NCBI RefSeq assembly: GCF_002929215.1
Contig: NZ_PJII01000008.1
Location: 96,925 to 160,924 of the forward strand
DNA length: 64,000 nucleotides
Reading direction: 5' to 3'
From: Arthrobacter sp. ZGTC412
GTDB taxonomy: Bacteria; Actinomycetota; Actinomycetes; Actinomycetales; Micrococcaceae
Made by a program: the position numbers and the translations under genes. Positions 1 through 13,848 of this stretch are shown here, piece after piece. The notes beneath the pieces were generated by a model. It was not told where the DNA came from. It made no database searches and saw only the letters and a program-made list of their open reading frames with translations. Every line of letters starts with the position of its first letter. Position 1 is the stretch's first letter.

Positions 1-374
1 AAGCCTCGGACAAATACGGGTTGGACCGGGTGTTTTTGGTGGCTCCCTCCTCCACCACCGAGCGCATGCAGCGGACAGTGGACGCGAGCCGGGGCTTCGT
101 CTACGCCGTGTCGATCATGGGTGTCACTGGCGCCCGGACCTCCGTCAGCACCGCAGCCAAGGACGTCGTTGCCGCGGCCCACGCGGCGGGTGCCGAACGC
201 GTCTGCGTCGGCCTGGGTGTTTCCAACGCCGGGCAGGTCCGTGAGATCGCGGCATACGCCGAAGGCGTCATTGTGGGCACCGCCCTGGTGGCAGCCATCC
301 GCGACGGCGGCGTGGACGCCGTCGCTGCCCTCACCAAGGACCTCAGTACCGGTCTGACCAGGGAAGAAGCCTAA
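1..374 (+). CDS. trpA: Tryptophan synthase alpha chain, C-terminal part
   Basis: The 5' end lies outside the window; the open frame enters at base 3 and gives about 124 residues. TrpA cleaves indole-3-glycerol phosphate to indole and glyceraldehyde-3-phosphate in the cytosol, passing indole to TrpB in the last step of tryptophan synthesis. Seen here are the final strands of the TIM barrel: FVYAVSIMGVTGARTSV (the phosphate-gripping loop after strand 6), VGLGVSNAGQV and the phosphate-binding stretch GVIVGTALV. It stops four bases before lgt, the usual trp-lgt arrangement of actinobacteria, so the two are probably co-transcribed. Identity is secure. Confidence 0.95.
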   Translation, partial: ASDKYGLDRVFLVAPSSTTERMQRTVDASRGFVYAVSIMGVTGARTSVSTAAKDVVAAAHAAGAERVCVGLGVSNAGQVREIAAYAEGVIVGTALVAAIRDGGVDAVAALTKDLSTGLTREEA

Positions 375-378
375 ATCA

Positions 379-1545
379 ATGCAGACGCTCCTTCAGGCAG
401 CCGCAATGGTGCCGGCCAGCATCCCCAGCCCGGACTGGTCCGGCTTCGACATTCCCCTGCCTTGGGGAACGCTGCGCATCCACGCCTACGCCCTGTGCAT
501 CCTGGCCGGCATCGTGGTGGGCCTGTGGCTGACCTCCGCCCGCTGGGCCAAGCGCGGAGCACCTGAAGGCAGCGTCTGGGACATCGTCGTCTGGGCGATT
601 CCCTTCGGCATCATTGGCGGCCGCCTCTACCACGTGGTTTCCTCACCCGACGCGTACTTCGGTCCCGGCTTTGACGGCACCGGGGACCTCTCCCTAATCC
701 CGCAGATCCAGCGGGGCGGCCTGGGCATTTGGGGCGCCGTGGTCCTGGGCGTCGTAGGCGCGTGGATCGGCTGCCGACGAAGCGGCGTCAAGCTCAGTTC
801 ATTCCTGGACGCAGCCGCACCCGGGCTGTTGCTGGCCCAGGCCGTGGGGCGCTGGGGCAACTACTTCAACCAGGAGCTGTTCGGCGGCCCCACTACCCTG
901 CCGTGGGGGCTGCAGATCGACGCCGACAACGCCAACTTCCCCGCGGGAGTACCAGCGGACACCCTGTTCCACCCCACGTTCCTCTATGAATCGCTGTGGA
1001 ACCTGGCCGGCGTCGTGATCCTGCTCGCCCTGGACCGGAAGTTCAACTTCCGCCGCAGCAGGCTGTTCTGGCTCTACGCCATGTACTACACCCTGGGCCG
1101 GGTCTGGATCGAAGCCATGCGCATTGACGACGCGGAACAGATCTCCCTGTTCGGCATCACCACCCGGCTGAACGTCTGGACCAGCATCTTCGTTTTCCTG
1201 GCCGCCCTTGTGGCCTTCATCCTGCTGGGAAGAAAGAAGCGGACGGAGCCGGACACTGTGTACCTGCCGGGCCGGGAACCGGCGGAAAAGCAGGAGGCAA
1301 AACCGGATGGAAACGCGGTGGCAGCAGCCGGTCATCCAGTCCGTGATACGGACCCCGTTGTCTCAGATAGTGAATCGCGTGATAATCTCCCTGATAACCA
1401 AAGCGGTTCCCGGCATGCCTCCGTCCCCACGGAACAAGCCGAGGCTGCGCCGGCGGGCCCCAAGCCCGGACCGGACGCAACCGCTGCCGGAAGTTCCGGC
1501 AGCACAGCCACAGGAACCGCGCCGGAAGCCGGCGCTACCAAGTAG
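379..1545 (+). CDS. lgt: Prolipoprotein diacylglyceryl transferase
   Basis: This integral membrane enzyme moves diacylglycerol from phosphatidylglycerol to the lipobox cysteine of prolipoproteins, the first step of lipoprotein maturation. The 388 residues carry about seven hydrophobic segments, the GGRLYHVV stretch, and the family signature around VGRWGNYFNQELFGG with its essential arginine. The last ~100 residues after LGRKKRTEP are a polar tail rich in Ala, Pro, Gly and Ser, common in actinobacterial Lgt and absent from E. coli Lgt. The start is the ATG four bases after trpA, with GGAAG inside the end of trpA as ribosome site. A start at Met10 is possible but less likely. Confidence 0.95.
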   Translation: MQTLLQAAAMVPASIPSPDWSGFDIPLPWGTLRIHAYALCILAGIVVGLWLTSARWAKRGAPEGSVWDIVVWAIPFGIIGGRLYHVVSSPDAYFGPGFDGTGDLSLIPQIQRGGLGIWGAVVLGVVGAWIGCRRSGVKLSSFLDAAAPGLLLAQAVGRWGNYFNQELFGGPTTLPWGLQIDADNANFPAGVPADTLFHPTFLYESLWNLAGVVILLALDRKFNFRRSRLFWLYAMYYTLGRVWIEAMRIDDAEQISLFGITTRLNVWTSIFVFLAALVAFILLGRKKRTEPDTVYLPGREPAEKQEAKPDGNAVAAAGHPVRDTDPVVSDSESRDNLPDNQSGSRHASVPTEQAEAAPAGPKPGPDATAAGSSGSTATGTAPEAGATK

Positions 1546-1809
1546 TGCGCGGGCCAGGCAGGGCAGCAGAGCCACCGCTCAAAGCGCCCAATCACCACAG
1601 TGTCGTGGAATCGGGGCCACCCTGGACAGCATAGAGCTGCTGTCCGGTGTTGCCCGGGGCAGGGGCCTGCGTAACTGTTAGTTCAGCAGGCCACGCTGAC
1701 CTACAATTTCCAGTAATCAACACTTTGTTGTGCCCATAACCACGGCGCCGCACGAGTGGGGCCAACGGTGTCCCTTCCATACGCACGATCAGGAGGAAGG
1801 ACGTCTCCC

Positions 1810-6415
<4,606 letters not shown>

Positions 6416-6423
<8 letters not shown>

Positions 6424-7873
6424 TCCACGCGGATTTTTGAAAGTACGTCAGCGTGAAACCCAGCCGCGGCGTCCCGTTCCCGTCCGCATCATGGACTGGA
6501 AGGAAGTGTACGAGGCGCAGGAAAAGGGCACGCTGAAGGCCCAGGCTGGCCGCTGCATGGACTGCGGTGTGCCGTTCTGCCACCAGGGCTGCCCGCTGGG
6601 CAACCTCATTCCCGAGTGGAACGACCTCATGTGGCGGGACAAGGGCGAGGAAGCCATCGAGCGCCTCCACGCCACCAACAACTTCCCGGAATTCACCGGC
6701 CGCCTGTGCCCGGCACCGTGCGAGGCGTCCTGCGTACTGGGGATCAACCAGCCTGCAGTGACCATCAAGCAGGTGGAAGTCTCCATCATCGACGAAGCCT
6801 GGGACAACGGCTGGGTCAGCCCGCTGCCCCCCGCACGCCTGACCGGAAAGACCGTTGCCGTCGTCGGCTCCGGGCCTGCGGGCCTGGCCGTCGCGCAGCA
6901 GCTGACGCGCGTGGGCCACACCGTGGCCGTGTACGAGCGGGATGAGAAGATCGGCGGCCTGCTGCGGTACGGCATCCCCGACTTCAAAATGGAAAAAGAG
7001 CAGGTTGACCGCCGCGTCGAGCAGATGAAGGCGGAGGGAACCCGCTTCCGCACCGGTGTAGCAGTGGGCACGGACGTGACCTGGGAGCAGCTGCGCAGGC
7101 GCTACGACGCCGTCGTGGTCTGCACTGGCGCCACCGTTCCGCGAGACCTGCCCATCCCCGGCCGCGACCTCGAAGGCGTGCACTACGCCATGGATTACCT
7201 GGTGCCGGCAAACCGGGTGGTTGCGGGGGAGACCGTGGAGAACCAGATCCACGCCCAAGGCAAGCACGTGGTGATCCTCGGCGGCGGCGACACCGGAGCC
7301 GACTGCCTCGGCACCGCCCACCGCCACGGAGCTGCGTCCGTCACCACCCTTGCCATCGGCAAGCAGCCCCCGGCCGAGCGTGCCGGCCACCAGCCGTGGC
7401 CGACGTTCCCCACGCTGTTCGAGGTGGCCAGTGCTCACGAAGAAGGCGGCGAGCGGACCTACCTGGCCTCCACCGTTGAGTTTGTTGGCGAGAACGGCCA
7501 GCTCACCGGCGTCAAGGTTGCCGAGACGGAATTCGTCGACGGCAAGCGCCTACCCAAAGCCGGCACCGAGCGGATCATCCCCGCGGACCTGGTCTTCCTG
7601 TCCCTCGGCTTCACCGGCCCCGAGCCGGCGGGCATCACCGAACAGGTAAACGCTGAATTCGACGGCCGCGGCAACGTGTCCCGCGACGGCTACTACATGA
7701 CCAACACCGAGGGCGTTTTTGTTGCCGGCGACGCCGGGCGCGGCCAGTCCCTTATAGTCTGGGCCATCGCCGAAGGGCGCGCCGCGGCAGCCGCAGTGGA
7801 CAAGTACCTGATGGGCAGCACCATCCTGCCCGCCCCTGTGGCGCCCACCGACCGGGCCATCGCAGTCCTCTAG
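6416..7873 (+). CDS. gltD: Glutamate synthase small subunit
   Basis: This flavoprotein passes electrons from NADPH through FAD and 4Fe-4S clusters to GltB. The 485 residues hold an N-terminal cysteine-rich cluster domain ([14 protein letters not shown], then CPAPCEASC), an FAD dinucleotide fold ([15 protein letters not shown]), an NADPH fold ([13 protein letters not shown]) and the C-terminal FAD motif [19 protein letters not shown]. The GTG start at 6416 sits inside the end of gltB and is preceded by GGAGG at 6405, which fixes the start. All catalytic motifs are intact, so gltBD should be functional for ammonia assimilation together with glutamine synthetase. Confidence 0.96.
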
Positions 7874-7937
7874 GACAGCATCGAGGGTTCACCTCCACGA
7901 CAACTTAACCAATGCAAGAGACCAATAGGGTAGGTAT

Positions 7938-9428
7938 ATGAGACGCGCAAAAATTGTGGCTACATTCGGTCCGGCAATTGCCAGCTATGAAAACACCCTC
8001 GCGGTGCTGGAGGCCGGTGTTGACGTCGCCCGCATGAACATGAGCCACGGTGACTACACCGTGCATGACAACACGTATGAGAACGTCCGCAAGGCAGCGG
8101 CCGACCTGAGCAAGCCGGTTGCCATCATGGCTGACCTGCAGGGACCAAAGATCCGCCTGGGCCGTTTCGTTGACGGCCCGCACGCCCTCGCCGTTGGTGA
8201 CACCTTCACCATCACCACCGAGGACGTTCCCGGCACGAAGGACATCTGCTCGACCACGCTGAAGAGCCTCACCGAGGACGTCAACGTGGGCGACGCCCTG
8301 CTGATCGACGACGGCAAGGTGGCCCTGCGTGCCACGGCGGTCGACGACGTCAAGGTTGTCACCGAGGTAACCGTGGGCGGCATGGTGTCCAACAACAAGG
8401 GCATCAACCTGCCCGGCGTTGCCGTCAACGTCCCTGCCCTGAGCGAAAAGGATGAGGACGACCTCCGCTGGGCCATGCGCCGCGGCGTGGACCTGGTTGC
8501 CCTCTCGTTCGTTCGCGATGCGTCCGACATCGTCCGCGTGCACGAGATCATGGACGAGGAAGGCCGCCGTGTGCCGGTCATCGCCAAGATCGAGAAGCCG
8601 CAGGCAGTGGAGCAGCTCCCCGAGATCATCGACGCGTTCGATGCCATCATGGTGGCCCGTGGCGACCTCGGCGTGGAGCTTCCGCTGGAGGAAGTGCCGA
8701 TCGTCCAGAAGCGTGCCATCGAACTGGCCCGCCGTTGGGCCAAGCCGGTCATCGTGGCAACCCAGGTCCTGGAATCCATGATCGACAACCCGCGCCCCAC
8801 CCGCGCCGAGGCTTCGGACTGCGCCAACGCGGTCCTCGACGGTGCCGACGCGGTGATGCTCTCCGGCGAGACCAGCGTGGGTAAGTACCCGATCGAGACC
8901 GTCAAGGTTATGGGCCGGATCATCGAGTCCACGGAGGTCCACGGCCTCGAGCGCGTCCCCCCGCTGGGCACCAAGCCCAAGACCCGTGGCGGCGCCATCA
9001 CCCGTGCCGCCGTCGAAATCGCCGACCAGCTGGACGCCAAGTACATCTGTGCTTTCACCCAGTCCGGCGACTCCGCACGCCGTCTTTCGCGCCTGCGCCC
9101 CATCAAGCCGGTCTTCGCGTTTACTCCGGTGGAGCAGGTCTGGAACCAGCTGGCGCTGACCTGGGGCATCCAGCCGGTGCTGGTCCAGATGGTGGACCAC
9201 ACCGACGAGATGACCGCCCAGGTTGACCGCAGCCTCCTGGAGATGGGGCTCGTGAACGACGGCGACCTGGTGGTTATCGCCGCCGGTTCGCCTCCCGGAA
9301 AGGCCGGCTCCACCAACTCGCTGAAGGTGCACAAGGTAGGCGACCTCGCCGATACCGCCCGTGTTGGCGAAGCCACCAGCAACAAGGAAAAGCTCGGCCC
9401 CTGGCCGGAAAAGAAGAAGAAAGCCTAG
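7938..9428 (+). CDS. pyk: Pyruvate kinase
   Basis: Cytosolic glycolytic enzyme converting phosphoenolpyruvate and ADP to pyruvate and ATP. The 496 residues show the N-terminal MRRAKIVATFGP and the substrate-site stretch ARMNMSHG, the catalytic lysine in VIAKIEKPQA, the signature IMVARGDLGVELP with its metal-binding acidic residue, and the C-terminal allosteric domain with CAFTQSGDSARRLS. The ATG is preceded by a weak purine tract (TAGGGTAGG). It follows gltD by 64 bases and ends in a strong bidirectional terminator, so it forms the end of this plus-strand run. Confidence 0.95.
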   Translation: MRRAKIVATFGPAIASYENTLAVLEAGVDVARMNMSHGDYTVHDNTYENVRKAAADLSKPVAIMADLQGPKIRLGRFVDGPHALAVGDTFTITTEDVPGTKDICSTTLKSLTEDVNVGDALLIDDGKVALRATAVDDVKVVTEVTVGGMVSNNKGINLPGVAVNVPALSEKDEDDLRWAMRRGVDLVALSFVRDASDIVRVHEIMDEEGRRVPVIAKIEKPQAVEQLPEIIDAFDAIMVARGDLGVELPLEEVPIVQKRAIELARRWAKPVIVATQVLESMIDNPRPTRAEASDCANAVLDGADAVMLSGETSVGKYPIETVKVMGRIIESTEVHGLERVPPLGTKPKTRGGAITRAAVEIADQLDAKYICAFTQSGDSARRLSRLRPIKPVFAFTPVEQVWNQLALTWGIQPVLVQMVDHTDEMTAQVDRSLLEMGLVNDGDLVVIAAGSPPGKAGSTNSLKVHKVGDLADTARVGEATSNKEKLGPWPEKKKKA

Positions 9429-9438
9429 GCTTTCGAGT

Positions 9439-9480
9439 AGCGAAAAGGACCCCTGCCGATTGGCAGGGGTCCTTTTCGCT
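9439..9480. terminator. Bidirectional intrinsic terminator between pyk and the ANTAR regulator
   Basis: A perfect 19-bp inverted repeat (arms 9439-9457 and 9462-9480, four-base loop GATT) with AAAAGG and CCTTTT in the arms. The symmetry gives a T run on either strand, so it can end both pyk and the converging response-regulator gene. Confidence 0.92.
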
Positions 9481-9530
9481 GTGTACTGGTGATTGAGCTT
9501 CTTGTAGTCAGCCGGCCCAATCGGCAGGCA

Positions 9531-10136
9531 CTAGTTGACCTGGTTGATGATGGTTTCCGCGACTTCGCGCATGCTGAGGCGGCGGTCCATGGAGGTTTTC
9601 TGGATCCAGCGGAAAGCTTCCGGCTCCGTGAGGCCCATCTTGGTGGTGAGGAGGCTCTTGGCACGCTCGACGAGCTTGCGGGTGGCGAACTGCTCCTGAA
9701 GGTCGGAAACTTCGCTTTCGAGAGCCTTGATCTCCTCGTGGCGGGAGAGGGCGATTTCCAGTGCCGGGATGAGGTCGGCGGGGGTGAAGGGCTTCACCAC
9801 GTAGGCCATGGCGCCGGCGTCGCGGGCGCGCTCCACGAGTTCCTTCTGGCTGAACGCGGTCAGCAACACCACGGGGGCGATGCGGGCTTTGACGATCTTT
9901 TCTGCTGCTGAGATGCCGTCCATAACGGGCATCTTGACGTCCATCAGGACCAGGTCCGGCTTCAGTTCTTCAGCCAGTTGCACGGCCTTCTCGCCGTTGT
10001 CCGCTTCGCCGATGACGTCATAGCCTTCGCCGCGCAGGATTTCGATGATGTCGAGGCGGATGAGGGTTTCATCCTCGGCCACAATGACGCGGCGCGCCGG
10101 CTGGGACGTGGGTTTTGACTCCGTCTGTTCAGTCAC
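9531..10136 (-). CDS. pdtaR: Response regulator with ANTAR RNA-binding output domain (PdtaR-like)
   Basis: 201 residues. The receiver domain (about 16-130) has the acidic pair in VIVAEDETLI, the phospho-acceptor Asp in LVLMDVKMPVMDG, the TAFSQ switch residue and the lysine in YVVKPF. A coiled linker leads to a C-terminal ANTAR domain (about 145-200, with LTTKMGLTEPEAFRWIQKTSMDRR). The family works by transcription antitermination, binding paired hexaloop hairpins in mRNA leaders; actinobacterial PdtaR is usually phosphorylated by the PdtaS kinase, which is not in this window. The GTG start is fixed by AAGGAG seven bases upstream. It converges on pyk. Confidence 0.9.
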   Translation of the reverse strand: MTEQTESKPTSQPARRVIVAEDETLIRLDIIEILRGEGYDVIGEADNGEKAVQLAEELKPDLVLMDVKMPVMDGISAAEKIVKARIAPVVLLTAFSQKELVERARDAGAMAYVVKPFTPADLIPALEIALSRHEEIKALESEVSDLQEQFATRKLVERAKSLLTTKMGLTEPEAFRWIQKTSMDRRLSMREVAETIINQVN

Positions 10137-10339
10137 GGGATCTCCTTGGAAAGGTACGGCGGGAACATCACTATCTTAGGTGCGCCCGGTCCTGTACTTG
10201 ATCTGCATGGTCAGTTGCGGCGACGGCGGCGCGATTCTGGAATTCAGCCTATCTGCATGTAGAGTAATTCCGCGTACGTGAAGCGATCGCGTTGCTCACA
10301 ATCAGCTGTGGGCGTACCCATTTGCTTCATGTATTCCGC

Positions 10340-10421
10340 GCCCGAGTGGCGGAATTGGCAGACGCGCCGCACTCAAAATGCGGTATCGAAAGGTGTGTGG
10401 GTTCGAGTCCCACCTCGGGCA
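10340..10421 (+). tRNA. tRNA-Leu (anticodon CAA)
   Basis: The acceptor stem GCCCGAG/CTCGGGC pairs perfectly (10340-10346 with 10414-10420). The anticodon stem CCGCA/TGCGG encloses loop CTCAAAA, giving anticodon CAA at 10374-10376. A short variable arm and T arm TGGGTTCGAGTCCCA follow, and the discriminator is A. CCA is not encoded. It decodes UUG. Its 3' end is the insertion site of the island that follows. Confidence 0.96.
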
Positions 10422-10424
10422 CAG
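10401..10424 (+). repeat. Left attachment-site repeat (attL-like), 3' end of tRNA-Leu
   Basis: Twenty-four bases from GTTCGAGTCC to CACAG, covering the T loop, the acceptor 3' strand and four bases past the tRNA, recur exactly at 29931-29954 in the same orientation. Bases on either side differ (G versus A before, T versus C after), so the identity block is sharply bounded, as expected for a tyrosine-recombinase crossover core. Confidence 0.9.
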
Positions 10425-10529
10425 TGTTTCCGCAGGTCAGGGGCTTTTCCATTCTTTTGTGTTGACAAAGCTTGACTTTTCGGGGGTTGCCGCATCGCTG
10501 ATCGACCACGATCAGCGCCCCCAGTCGCG

Positions 10530-11810
10530 TCAGGCCTCGGGCGTCTTGTCGCCGCCTAGCGATCCCTTGCCGGTGATCAAAGCGCCTGCAATAGCTGTTG
10601 CTCCTGCGATGGCGAGCCCCCTGAGCACCGGCTTGCCCTTCTCCCAGGTGGCCGACCCGCCTTCTGCGAGGGCGTTCTTCACCTGCTCGACCTCCAGCAA
10701 CGCTGCCCGCCACTGCTTTGCCGTGATGTCGTCCCAGTCGATCTCGAGACCGAGCGCGTCATAGAGATTCTTAACCGAGCCTCGAGATTCTTTGATCGTG
10801 CCGAGCACCCTAGGCGACTTCTTGGGGTGCCCTACCACATTCTTAACGGCGCTCTCTGCGCTTGCCGTCATCTGGTCCATCAGATCGGCGACACCGTCGG
10901 ACAGCTCGATGATCGCCTCTTGCCGATCCTCTTGGATCGCCCGGCGCTTGGCGTCGAGTTTGCTCGGAGCGATCATCGCCGTGTGCTCCAATTCGAGCGC
11001 AGAGAACTCGTCCAGGGCGGTGAAGCAGCGCGCGATCACTCCAACCCACAGCTCGACCTGCTTTTTCAGCTCCGGCAGGTGGGCGTCGAGGTCTCCGACG
11101 CGCTTGTGCTGCTCCATGTCTGCAGCGACGCCGCGCAGCTTCTCGACCGCCGTGGACTGGATCTCTCGGATCCTCTGCGCAGCGCCGGCGATCTTGTCCC
11201 ACTCCTGTGTATCGACTTCGCCCTGAATCCGCAGGAACGTCTGAGCGGAGCGGAGATGCCGCTCAACGCCCCTCAGGGAACCAAGAACCTCGTCGCGCTG
11301 GCCGCGGAGCACTTTATCGATCTTTGCGTCCAAGGACTCCAGCAGAGCCCGCAGCTGCTCGGCCTCGGCTTGGCTAGCGGCCTGCGCAAGCCCGCCGGCG
11401 ACGCCGGAGAGCATGCCGGGGTTCGTGAGCCTCGCACCTGTCGAGGTGCTGATCTTCAGCCACTGCTTGATGTCGCCGGGCCGGCCCGCCATTGCGTAGG
11501 CCACGCCGGGGACATCGGTCTCAGTGAGCCCAAACTCCTTGATCGCTTGGGCCGACTCTTCAGTGAGTTTGACCCACAACCCCGATTTCGCGACGTCGTC
11601 CGCGATTGTTTGGGTCACTTCCGAGGCAGTGCGGAGCATCGGCACGAGCTGCTGGGAGGTGATCACCCTGGCACGTTCCAGCAGCCCAGCCGAGCGCATG
11701 AAGCCCTCTACAGCACGTTTGCTGCTTCCGACGACGAGGAGGTTCTCCCCGTCTCGCATCAGCTCTACCTCGTCGGCCGGCTCATTCGTGTCGTCAGGCT
11801 CTTCGCTCAT
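10530..11810 (-). CDS. Hypothetical protein with helical centre and C-terminal hydrophobic helix
   Basis: Not recognised. 426 residues from the ATG at 11810; an ATG 19 codons upstream would add a basic stretch with no family look. After an acidic start, the first ~150 residues contain LLVVGSSKRAVEGFM and VPGVAYAMAGRPGDIKQW. The middle (about 160-330) is strongly helical and charged, probably coiled coil. The end has a single hydrophobic segment, GLAIAGATAIAGALITG, that could insert in the membrane. It is the first island gene after the tRNA and diverges from the PIN gene. A membrane-linked sensor or effector role is possible but is inference only. Confidence 0.6.
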   Translation of the reverse strand: MSEEPDDTNEPADEVELMRDGENLLVVGSSKRAVEGFMRSAGLLERARVITSQQLVPMLRTASEVTQTIADDVAKSGLWVKLTEESAQAIKEFGLTETDVPGVAYAMAGRPGDIKQWLKISTSTGARLTNPGMLSGVAGGLAQAASQAEAEQLRALLESLDAKIDKVLRGQRDEVLGSLRGVERHLRSAQTFLRIQGEVDTQEWDKIAGAAQRIREIQSTAVEKLRGVAADMEQHKRVGDLDAHLPELKKQVELWVGVIARCFTALDEFSALELEHTAMIAPSKLDAKRRAIQEDRQEAIIELSDGVADLMDQMTASAESAVKNVVGHPKKSPRVLGTIKESRGSVKNLYDALGLEIDWDDITAKQWRAALLEVEQVKNALAEGGSATWEKGKPVLRGLAIAGATAIAGALITGKGSLGGDKTPEA

Positions 11811-12107
11811 CTTCGAAGGGTATCTGGGAGTGTGCTTATGCAGCGAGTGCGTTCCGCAGCCCGGCACACCTCAGAGGTGGTGAAAGTCCTTTCAATAATC
11901 CCGCCGGCACCCACGTCCGGCAGTCAAACGGCGGGCGACCGGACGCGGACCTGCCTAGCTGTGCTCCTTCGACGATCTGACCGGAACGTTCCGGCACGAC
12001 GACCCATAGCTTTCGGGCATCGTTGGGCGGGGAGTCCTCCAGTCCGTCGTATGAACGTCTGCGACCGGAACTCGCATGAACTGTACATGTCCGGGCAAGA
12101 TGACCTC
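11811..12107. promoter_or_regulatory. Divergent intergenic region
   Basis: About 300 bases between the reverse-strand helical protein and the forward PIN gene. It must hold both promoters. I see no convincing gene, hairpin or repeat in it. Confidence 0.4.
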
Positions 12108-13196
12108 ATGCTTATCGTCGTGCTTGATACTAATGCCCTCCACTCGGACGCATGGCTGACGGGCCAGCATGGCCGAGCACTCGTGGACCTCGCCTCAGAA
12201 GGCCGTATTCGACTCGTTGTTCCGGAGGTAGTGCGCGACGAGATCCTCCGCCAGCGCCGTGAAGCAGCCGAGAAGGCGTGGAAAACGGCCGTCGAGGCCT
12301 TGGACGAGATGCAGAAGGCCGGCCTGGACGTCAGTGAGTCCAAGGCCCGTTTGAAGGCGACCTTCGGGAGGATCGACAGCGAATTCGACGGGGCATTCGC
12401 CGAACTCTTCGGCCGAGACGGCGTCTCGATGGAACCCACGCCCGACATCGACGTCAAGAAGCTTGTGGAACGCGATCTGGCTCGCCGACGTCCATTCCTC
12501 GAAACCGAACAGGAGCGGAAGAAGAAGAGTTTCGGTTTCAGGGACGTGGTGATCTGGGAAACGGTGCTCGCGGTTCTCGACGGCGCGGACTCCGGCGACA
12601 CCGTCTTGTTCGTCACCGCTGACAACGGCTTCGTCGAGAGAGGCGAGACGGTCAAGATCCACCCGGACCTCCTTAGGGACCTCGATGCGCGCGGCATCGA
12701 CCACGGGCGCATCGCGAACGCCAAGGCCCTCAATCATGTTCTGGCCGTAATCAAGACCCATGATGAAGTTTCACGGGTGAACGTCGCGACCGAGGCGGTC
12801 TACGCTCTGGCCGGCGAAGAAGTCGGCATTCAGCTGGTGCACGGGGGAGACTACGACTACCCCGACTTCGTCAAGTTCACCGTGCCCGGCTTCGAGAGCC
12901 CTGAGCTCTCCGAGCTCGAGCTCGTGACCGATTTCGACCTGGAGGAGGACGGCTCCAAAGTCACCGCTGCGGCAGACGTTGACCTCTATCTCGGTGGGGC
13001 CATCTACAAGGGAGACTGGCTCGGCAGCGAGGACGAGCCGTTTCACGTCGGTCCTGAGCTCAACCGTCACTACTTCGAGGCCGATGCCTTGATTAGGGTT
13101 CGAGCCGTTGTCGAGCTGGACGTTAGCGGCGGCGACCCAGTCGTGACCAGCATAGAGCTCCACGACAAGGAAGAGGCCCAGCCGTCGGCCGCATGA
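12108..13196 (+). CDS. PIN-domain protein, DUF4935-like nuclease
   Basis: About 362 residues. The start LIVVLDTNALH carries the first PIN Asp (Asp7). RLVVPEVVRDEILRQ supplies the conserved Glu, and DVVIWETVLAVL and VLFVTADNGFVERG carry the later acidic residues of a PIN ribonuclease fold. A lysine-rich helical insert sits between strands, as in DUF4935. The last ~170 residues form a separate beta-rich domain (HGGDYDYPDFVKFTVPGF, AADVDLYLGGAIYKGDW) that I cannot name. Such proteins usually cut RNA. The ATG at 12108 is preferred; an in-frame ATG at 12087 is possible. A long in-frame extension upstream is antisense to the previous gene and not real. Confidence 0.72.
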   Translation: MLIVVLDTNALHSDAWLTGQHGRALVDLASEGRIRLVVPEVVRDEILRQRREAAEKAWKTAVEALDEMQKAGLDVSESKARLKATFGRIDSEFDGAFAELFGRDGVSMEPTPDIDVKKLVERDLARRRPFLETEQERKKKSFGFRDVVIWETVLAVLDGADSGDTVLFVTADNGFVERGETVKIHPDLLRDLDARGIDHGRIANAKALNHVLAVIKTHDEVSRVNVATEAVYALAGEEVGIQLVHGGDYDYPDFVKFTVPGFESPELSELELVTDFDLEEDGSKVTAAADVDLYLGGAIYKGDWLGSEDEPFHVGPELNRHYFEADALIRVRAVVELDVSGGDPVVTSIELHDKEEAQPSAA

Positions 13197-13265
13197 TCGT
13201 AGGGTCGCGAGGAAGAGGCGGCAGCCAGTCCGAGGTGCTGGCACGGGATCGAGTACAGTCGCTCA

Positions 13266-13736
13266 ATGAGTGGTATCGCGAGTCTCCAGATGGTCAGCAG
13301 GACGCCCGTGCGCAAGCGCCGGTACTGGACCCCCACCTACGAGAGCTCTTCCGACTTCCAGATGCTGTGGTGGCGGGACAAGTACGAGAGCGAACCGCCA
13401 ATCGAAGACCATTGGGTGTCGTTCGTGCTTGGCGATCGAGAAGTTGCGCGCTGCAAGTACGTCATGACAGGCGCGCGTGTGGACCTTGTCCTCGGCGACC
13501 TCCCGCACGGGCAGCTCGACATCCTCGCGTTTGAAGTCGCGGTCCCTATGCGCCGCAAGGGCGTTGGCCGCGCGGCCGTTCAAGCCATCAGGAACCAGAA
13601 CCCGCTGCCGCGCCTGACTGCTTTGAACGATGGCGTCGAATCGAGGAAGTTCTGGGACGGACTCGGCTGGATCAGGCACGAGCCGGCTCACGCCATCTTG
13701 AAAGGTGTCGAACGGGTGACCTACTCCGAGCCATGA
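13266..13736 (+). CDS. GNAT-like acetyltransferase
   Basis: 156 residues. The second half matches the GNAT core: strand LDILAFEVAVP, the acetyl-CoA pyrophosphate loop MRRKGVGRAAVQAI (an R/Q-x-x-G-x-G/A form), then LTALNDGVESRKFWDGLGWIRHE, the usual strand 5 and C-terminal substrate strand. The first ~50 residues are unusual (RRYWTPTYESSSDFQMLWWR). Target unknown; in islands such enzymes can be toxins acting on aminoacyl-tRNA, but nothing here shows that and no antitoxin-like partner adjoins. No good ribosome site is seen. It sits 69 bases after the PIN gene. Confidence 0.6.
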   Translation: MSGIASLQMVSRTPVRKRRYWTPTYESSSDFQMLWWRDKYESEPPIEDHWVSFVLGDREVARCKYVMTGARVDLVLGDLPHGQLDILAFEVAVPMRRKGVGRAAVQAIRNQNPLPRLTALNDGVESRKFWDGLGWIRHEPAHAILKGVERVTYSEP

Positions 13737-13848
13737 GGCCTGGAGGTACGGGCACGATGCAGAAGGGCAAGATTGTCGCACAGGGCTGCGTGACACGCTT
13801 TCGGCTGCCAGCGAAGCATCTGCCGCGGCATATCCTGACCCAGTGGAA

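Noticed and set aside
10827-12107. Long forward open frame preceding the PIN domain.
   Set aside because: It runs antisense to the helical protein gene at 10530-11810 and has no family look; it is an artefact of high GC, and the PIN protein starts near 12108.
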